DNA of 64,000 nucleotides, from the NCBI RefSeq assembly GCF_003050615.1, contig NZ_NWBU01000004.1, positions 620,001 to 684,000 on the forward strand, given 5' to 3'. The position numbers and the translations under genes are program-made. Below the pieces are notes generated by a model. The model was given only the letters and a program-made list of their open reading frames with translations. It was not told where the DNA came from and made no database searches. The stretch comes from Sphingomonas oleivorans (lineage in GTDB: Bacteria > Pseudomonadota > Alphaproteobacteria > Sphingomonadales > Sphingomonadaceae). Of the stretch, positions 60,217-64,000 are shown piece after piece; position 1 is the first letter of the stretch, and each line of letters begins with the position of its first letter.

Positions 60217-60267
60217 AACCATTCAATCCCCAATCCAACGAAATCACCCACCCCACAATTGCGATCC

Positions 60268-60294
60268 ATTCGCAAAACTGTTGCAAATGCGAAT
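60268..60294. promoter_or_regulatory. Fur-box-like inverted repeat upstream of the PepSY operon
   Basis: ATTCGCA and TGCGAAT arms 13 bases apart, inside an AT-rich stretch, 83 bases upstream of the PepSY gene. The TCGCA/TGCGA core is also in the palindrome before the siderophore receptor at 29713-29731. Suggests iron control of the operon. Confidence 0.5.
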
Positions 60295-60376
60295 CGATCG
60301 CGTTACGCAAATCCAACCATCACCAATCGGGATCCGCCCGCGCTCCGTCATGCCCCACATCGCAACAGCCAAGGGC

Positions 60377-61000
60377 ATGTCCGATCAGAACCGGCGCGGC
60401 TTCTGGCTGCGGCATCTGCATCGCTGGCACTGGATCAGCTCGGGCCTCTGCCTGATCGGCATGCTGCTCTTCGCCGCCACCGGCATCACGCTCAATCATG
60501 CCGGCGACATCGCCGCGACGCCTGTCGTCACCAGCCGACAGGCCATGCTCCCCCCACCCGCGCTCCGGCTGCTCCAGGACGCCGTGCCGCAGGATAGCCG
60601 CAAGCCGCTCCCCGATGCGGTCCGTGCCGCCGCGGGACAGGCGCTCGGCATCGCCATTCCGCCAAGCGACGCCGACTGGTCCGACGAGCTAATCTATCTC
60701 GATCTGCCCCGACCCGGCGGGGAAGCCACGCTGTCGATCGACCGCGCGACCGGCGACATAAGCTATGAGCGCACCGATCGCGGCTGGGTTTCCTATTTCA
60801 ACGATCTGCACAAGGGCCGCAATGCGGGGCCTGCATGGGGCTGGTTCATCGACATATTCGCCGGCGCCTGTCTGGTCTTCACCATCACCGGCCTGGTCCT
60901 GCTTCAGCTTCATGCCGGAAACCGCCCGGCGACCTGGCCGATCGTCGGCTTCGGCCTGCTCGTGCCGCTGCTTCTTGCCCTTCTGTTCATCCATCGATGA
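60377..61000 (+). CDS. PepSY-associated transmembrane protein
   Basis: A 207-residue membrane protein from the ATG at 60377. A basic, His-rich N-terminus (GFWLRHLHRWHWISSGL) leads into a first membrane helix (CLIGMLLFAATGITLNH), a periplasmic domain with a PepSY-like unit (ATLSIDRATGDISYERTDRG) and two C-terminal helices (FIDIFAGACLVFTITGLVLL; GFGLLVPLLLALLFIHR). Such proteins are tied to iron uptake and ferric-siderophore reduction. Its stop is 10 bases before the DUF2271 gene. First gene of the flavinylation operon. Confidence 0.88.
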   Translation: MSDQNRRGFWLRHLHRWHWISSGLCLIGMLLFAATGITLNHAGDIAATPVVTSRQAMLPPPALRLLQDAVPQDSRKPLPDAVRAAAGQALGIAIPPSDADWSDELIYLDLPRPGGEATLSIDRATGDISYERTDRGWVSYFNDLHKGRNAGPAWGWFIDIFAGACLVFTITGLVLLQLHAGNRPATWPIVGFGLLVPLLLALLFIHR

Positions 61001-61010
61001 GGATGCTTCC

Positions 61011-61550
61011 GTGAAGATAAGCCATAATATCGTGATCGGCGGGCTTGCCGCGCCGGCCTCAGCGCTTTTCGCCTTTCCCGCCATGCCGGCCGGGCTCGAT
61101 CTCAGCATCACCATCCCGCAGATCAAGGTCGCCGAATATCATCGGCCCTATGTCGCGGTCTGGCTCGAACAGCCCGACCAGCCGACCGCGCGCACCCTCT
61201 CCGTCTGGTATCAGACGGTGAAGAAGGGGAATGAGGAAGGCACCAAATGGCTGCATGACGTGCGGAGCTGGTGGCGCAAGTCGGGTCGGTCGATGCGCTT
61301 CCCGGCGGATGGGATCAGCGGCGCCACCCGCGCGCCCGGCCCGCAGAAGCTCTCCTTCACCGCCGGCAAGGGCCCGCTCGGCACGCTCGCGCCGGGCAAT
61401 TACGAGCTGGTCGTCGAAGCGGCGCGCGAGGATGGCGGGCGCGAGCTCGTCCGCCTGCCCTTCGCCTGGCCGGCCACACCAGGCCAGACGATGGTGCGCG
61501 CCAGCGGCAAGAGCGAGCTGGGCGCGATCGCGCTCAGCGTGAAGCCCTGA
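61011..61550 (+). CDS. DUF2271 periplasmic protein with a likely FMN attachment site
   Basis: A 179-residue protein from a GTG at 61011 with GAGGA upstream. N-terminal signal (VIGGLAAPASALFAFPAMPA). DUF2271 core: LDLSITIPQIKVAEYHRPYV, WLEQPDQPTARTLSVWYQ and WLHDVRSWWRKSGRS. Residues 100-106 are DGISGAT, matching the D..(S/T)GA(S/T) motif modified by ApbE, with Thr106 as the probable FMN acceptor. An ApbE gene lies two genes downstream. It would be a periplasmic flavoprotein in an electron transfer chain. Confidence 0.85.
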   Translation: MKISHNIVIGGLAAPASALFAFPAMPAGLDLSITIPQIKVAEYHRPYVAVWLEQPDQPTARTLSVWYQTVKKGNEEGTKWLHDVRSWWRKSGRSMRFPADGISGATRAPGPQKLSFTAGKGPLGTLAPGNYELVVEAAREDGGRELVRLPFAWPATPGQTMVRASGKSELGAIALSVKP

Positions 61551-61564
61551 TCGGGAGGAGGCCG

Positions 61565-62377
61565 ATGCTCCGTTCCCTCGCCACCGCCGCCGCAGCGCTT
61601 GCGCTCCTCGCCACGCCCTTCGCGGCCGAGGCGCATCGTCCCTGGCTGCGCCCTTCCTCCACCGTGCTTTCGGGCGATGAAAGCTGGGTCACGGTCGATG
61701 CCGCCGCGTCCACCGACCCCTTCGTCCTCGATCATCAGCCGCTCCGCCTGCCCGGCTTTGCCGCCTGGGCGCCGGACGGGCATGAAGTGCCGCTCGAAAA
61801 TGCGCTCACCGGCCGCTATCGCACCACTTTCGACGTCCATCTGACGCAGCAGGGCAGCTATCGCATCGGCCTCGTCCAAAACGGCATCGCCGGCAGCTAC
61901 ATGCTCAATGGCGAACAGAAGCGCCTCCCCCGCGGCCTGACGAAGGACAATTATTCCGATCAGATACCTTCCGGCGTCACCGACGTGGCCCTAAGCGAGG
62001 TCCTCAACCGCAACGAAACCTACGTCACCCTCGGCCAACCCACCCCCCTCAAGCCCACCGGCCAGGGCCTGGAGCTGGTGCCCGTCACCCATCCCAATGA
62101 TCTCGTCGCCGGCGAACCCGCCACCTTCGCCTTCCTGATCGACGGCAAGCCTGCTCCGAGCCTCAGCATCACCATCATCCCCGACGGCCGCCGCTATCGC
62201 GACGACACTGCCGAACGCCGCTTCGTCACCGACGCCACTGGCCGGGTAACGATCGACTGGCCGGCGCCCGGCCTTTACTGGCTGAACGCCACCGCGACCG
62301 ATGCCAGGGTCTCGCTCCCCGCCGCGAAGGAGCGGCGCCTCGGCTATACCACCACGCTCGAAGTGCTGGCGCCCTGA
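61565..62377 (+). CDS. DUF4198-family secreted protein
   Basis: A 270-residue protein from the ATG at 61565 (GGGAGGAGG upstream). Signal peptide ALALLATPFAAEAHRPWLRP; the HxxWL after cleavage is a hallmark of the DUF4198/NikM-like group. Two Ig-like halves: PLRLPGFAAWAPDGHEVPLE and LVAGEPATFAFLIDGKPAPSL, ending YWLNATATDARVS. Related proteins support metal uptake in the periplasm. Spacing of 14 bases to the DUF2271 gene puts it in the same operon. Confidence 0.88.
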   Translation: MLRSLATAAAALALLATPFAAEAHRPWLRPSSTVLSGDESWVTVDAAASTDPFVLDHQPLRLPGFAAWAPDGHEVPLENALTGRYRTTFDVHLTQQGSYRIGLVQNGIAGSYMLNGEQKRLPRGLTKDNYSDQIPSGVTDVALSEVLNRNETYVTLGQPTPLKPTGQGLELVPVTHPNDLVAGEPATFAFLIDGKPAPSLSITIIPDGRRYRDDTAERRFVTDATGRVTIDWPAPGLYWLNATATDARVSLPAAKERRLGYTTTLEVLAP

Positions 62378-62403
62378 CCTTGTCCACCTCCCCGCCCCGG
62401 CCC

Positions 62404-63414
62404 ATGCCGGGGCACGAACCGCGCATCCTGCTCCCCGCCTCGCTCGACGCGGACGCCTTCTACCGGCGCGATCCCGCCGCCCGCCTCATTGCGCTTTCCG
62501 GGCGCACCATGGGCACGACATGGTCCGCCCATCTCGTCGCCGGCACCATTCCCGCCGAGCGCCTCCAGGCCGCCATCCAGGCCGAGCTCGACCAGGTCGT
62601 GGCCGAGATGAGCCATTGGGAGGCGGGATCCGACCTCAGCCGCTTCAATCGCGCGGCCCCGGGGAGCTGGCACAGCCTGCCCTCCGGCTTCTTCGCCGTT
62701 CTCGATACCGCGCTCGAACAAGCGGGCGCCACTGGCGGCGCCTTCGATCCCACTATCGGCGCGCTGGTCGATCTGTGGGGGTTCGGCGCCAAGCCAGCCC
62801 CGCTCGTGCCGCCCTCCGAAGCAGCAATCGCTGCTGCGCTTGCCCGCACGGGATGGAAGGGGATCGAGATCGATCGCCACGCCCGCCGCGCCCGCCAGCC
62901 GGGCGGCGTAGCGCTCGATTTCTCCGGCATCGCCAAGGGCTATGGCGTCGATCGGGTCACCGGCTGCCTCCGGGCCCATGGCATTGCCGACTATCTGATC
63001 GAGGTGGGCGGCGAGCTCAGCGGCGCGGGTATCAAGACCGACGGGCAACCCTGGTGGGTCGATATAGAGGCGCCCCCCGGCGCCGGCCTCCCCGCGACAC
63101 GCGCCGCGCTCCACGGCCTGTCTATCGCCACCTCAGGCGACTATCGCCGCTTCTTCGATCATGACGGCCGCCGCTACGCCCACAGCCTCGATCCGCGCAG
63201 CGGCCGGCCGATCGGCAATGGCCTCGCCTCCGTCGCCGTCCTTCATGCCCAGTGCATGATCGCCGATGCGCTGGCGACCGCGCTGACAGTGCTCGGTCGC
63301 GAAGCTGGCCTCGCTCATGCTGCGCAGCATGGCATCGCCGCGCTGTTCGTCGAGCGCACCACCAGCGGCTTCAGCGAAAGCCTCTCCCCGGCGCTTGCGG
63401 CCATGGCGGACTGA
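62404..63414 (+). CDS. apbE: FAD:protein FMN transferase (ApbE)
   Basis: A 336-residue enzyme from the ATG at 62404; a TTG at 62380 is an alternative start. ApbE motifs: GRTMGTTWSAHLVAG, FDPTIGALVDLWGFGA, ALDFSGIAKGYGVDRV, YLIEVGGELSGAG, and the Mg/FAD region ATSGDYRRFF, HSLDPRSGRPIG and MIADALATALTVLG. It transfers FMN from FAD to a Thr on exported proteins. No clear signal peptide, so the site of action (inside or outside) is open. Target is probably the DUF2271 protein at 61011. Confidence 0.94.
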   Translation: MPGHEPRILLPASLDADAFYRRDPAARLIALSGRTMGTTWSAHLVAGTIPAERLQAAIQAELDQVVAEMSHWEAGSDLSRFNRAAPGSWHSLPSGFFAVLDTALEQAGATGGAFDPTIGALVDLWGFGAKPAPLVPPSEAAIAAALARTGWKGIEIDRHARRARQPGGVALDFSGIAKGYGVDRVTGCLRAHGIADYLIEVGGELSGAGIKTDGQPWWVDIEAPPGAGLPATRAALHGLSIATSGDYRRFFDHDGRRYAHSLDPRSGRPIGNGLASVAVLHAQCMIADALATALTVLGREAGLAHAAQHGIAALFVERTTSGFSESLSPALAAMAD

Positions 63415-63415
63415 G

Positions 63416-64000
63416 ATGGCCGATCCCCTCCGCATCGGCCTCGCCATCGTCGCCACATCATGCTGGCTCGCACTATGCGTTGCCGCCTTCCGCGCCCATT
63501 ACGCCCGCCGCCCGCGACCCTTCACCTTGTCGACGGACAGCATGCCCCTCCTGCTGGTCCATGCCAGCCAGACCGGCTTTGCCGAGCAGGTCGCCCAACG
63601 CACCGCTGTCACACTCGGCGACGCGGGCATCATGGTGCAGACGGTGTCGCTCGGCGAACTTGATCCAACGATGCTCACCTCGGTCGATCGCGCGCTTTTC
63701 ATCGTCAGCACCACGGGCGAGGGCGACGCGCCCGACAATGCGGCCTCCTTCCTCGCCACCGCCGCGCGGCCGACCTCGCTTGCCGGCCTGCGCTATGCGC
63801 TGCTCGCGCTGGGCGACCGCCGCTACCGCCATTATTGCGCCTTCGGCCATCGGCTCGACCATTGGCTGAGGGCCAATGGCGCTCGCGCCGAGGCGGACCT
63901 GATCGAGGTCGACAATGGCGATCCCGGCGCGCTGCGCCACTGGCAACAGGGCCTGCGGCTGTTCGGCGCCGACAGCGACATGCCCGACTGGGCGCCGCCC
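63416..64000 (+). CDS. Membrane-anchored flavodoxin/reductase flavoprotein (C-terminus beyond window)
   Basis: An open frame of 195 codons from the ATG at 63416, one base after the ApbE stop, running off the right edge. N-terminal membrane helix (IGLAIVATSCWLALCVAAF), then a flavodoxin domain: LLLVHASQTGFAEQVAQRTA, LFIVSTTGEGDAPDNAASF and YALLALGDRRYRHYCAFGHR. Sulfite-reductase-type flavoproteins continue with FAD and NADPH domains after this, which I expect beyond the edge. It would feed electrons from NADPH to the PepSY/DUF2271 membrane pathway. Confidence 0.85.
   Translation, partial: MADPLRIGLAIVATSCWLALCVAAFRAHYARRPRPFTLSTDSMPLLLVHASQTGFAEQVAQRTAVTLGDAGIMVQTVSLGELDPTMLTSVDRALFIVSTTGEGDAPDNAASFLATAARPTSLAGLRYALLALGDRRYRHYCAFGHRLDHWLRANGARAEADLIEVDNGDPGALRHWQQGLRLFGADSDMPDWAPP

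Noticed and set aside
60160-60275. Peptide VIPAFAGIT/VIPAKAGIT as part of a gene
   Set aside because: Known translation artefact of a palindromic repeat, not a protein motif.

Overview
The window looks like a chromosomal segment of a high-GC alphaproteobacterium, most likely Sphingomonadales. The grounds are a 1.5-kb-codon NAD-type glutamate dehydrogenase, sphingomonad-style exopolysaccharide genes, two TonB-dependent receptors, a LapG-type peptidase and a palindromic repeat of the VIPAKAGIT type that is common in sphingomonads. No rRNA, IS element, phage or CRISPR array is visible. One tRNA-Thr is present. The family-level assignment is inference from gene content.

Region 1-9.9 kb is an exopolysaccharide/biofilm block. 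On the minus strand it carries a Wzy/O-antigen-ligase-like membrane protein (cut by the window edge), a TPR-like periplasmic protein, a Wzz/BY-kinase co-polymerase, an outer-membrane beta-barrel and an Ala-rich secreted repeat protein. A Wza-type export protein, a LapG-like cysteine peptidase and two paralogous PP1-like phosphatases follow. An M28 peptidase (9.9-11.2 kb) closes the block.

Region 11.5-17.2 kb is the most interesting part: a LuxR-type regulator followed by five plus-strand genes that I read as a Fap-like functional-amyloid locus. They are a secreted protein with a 51-unit Asp-Asn-Ser repeat, a small secreted protein sharing its C-terminal FQN..GL..LN.NTG motif, a C39-family peptidase lipoprotein (FapD-like), a secreted protein with a double-glycine-like motif (FapE position) and a coiled-coil plus beta-barrel outer-membrane protein (FapF-like). 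Gene order and protein sizes match the Pseudomonas fapB-F arrangement, but the fibre protein is very different and no fapA is seen.

Region 17.2-27.5 kb is mixed metabolism and signalling: acyltransferase, monooxygenase, SDR, a REC-only response regulator with a PAS histidine kinase, an MFS transporter, isochorismatase, alpha/beta hydrolase, alcohol dehydrogenase, and a translationally coupled LMW phosphatase/fructosamine-kinase pair that suggests protein deglycation. Region 27.5-34.4 kb holds two TonB receptors, one behind a Fur-box-like palindrome, and a PhoD phosphatase. Region 34.5-40.2 kb holds DUF808 and a four-gene efflux operon (OMF, HlyD, ATPase, permease) behind a TetR-like operator. 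Region 40.4-50 kb is assorted: MBL hydrolase, ArsR/aldo-keto reductase, DUF5996, FMN reductase, CocE hydrolase, a frameshifted SRPBCC remnant, DUF1428, SDR and a GH130-like glycosidase.

Region 50-64 kb has an AttFGH-like ABC/lipocalin operon, tRNA-Thr, a PAS protein, glutamate dehydrogenase, and an iron-linked flavinylation operon (PepSY protein, DUF2271 protein with a likely FMN attachment motif, DUF4198 protein, ApbE, membrane-anchored flavodoxin reductase cut by the right edge) behind a second Fur-box-like site.
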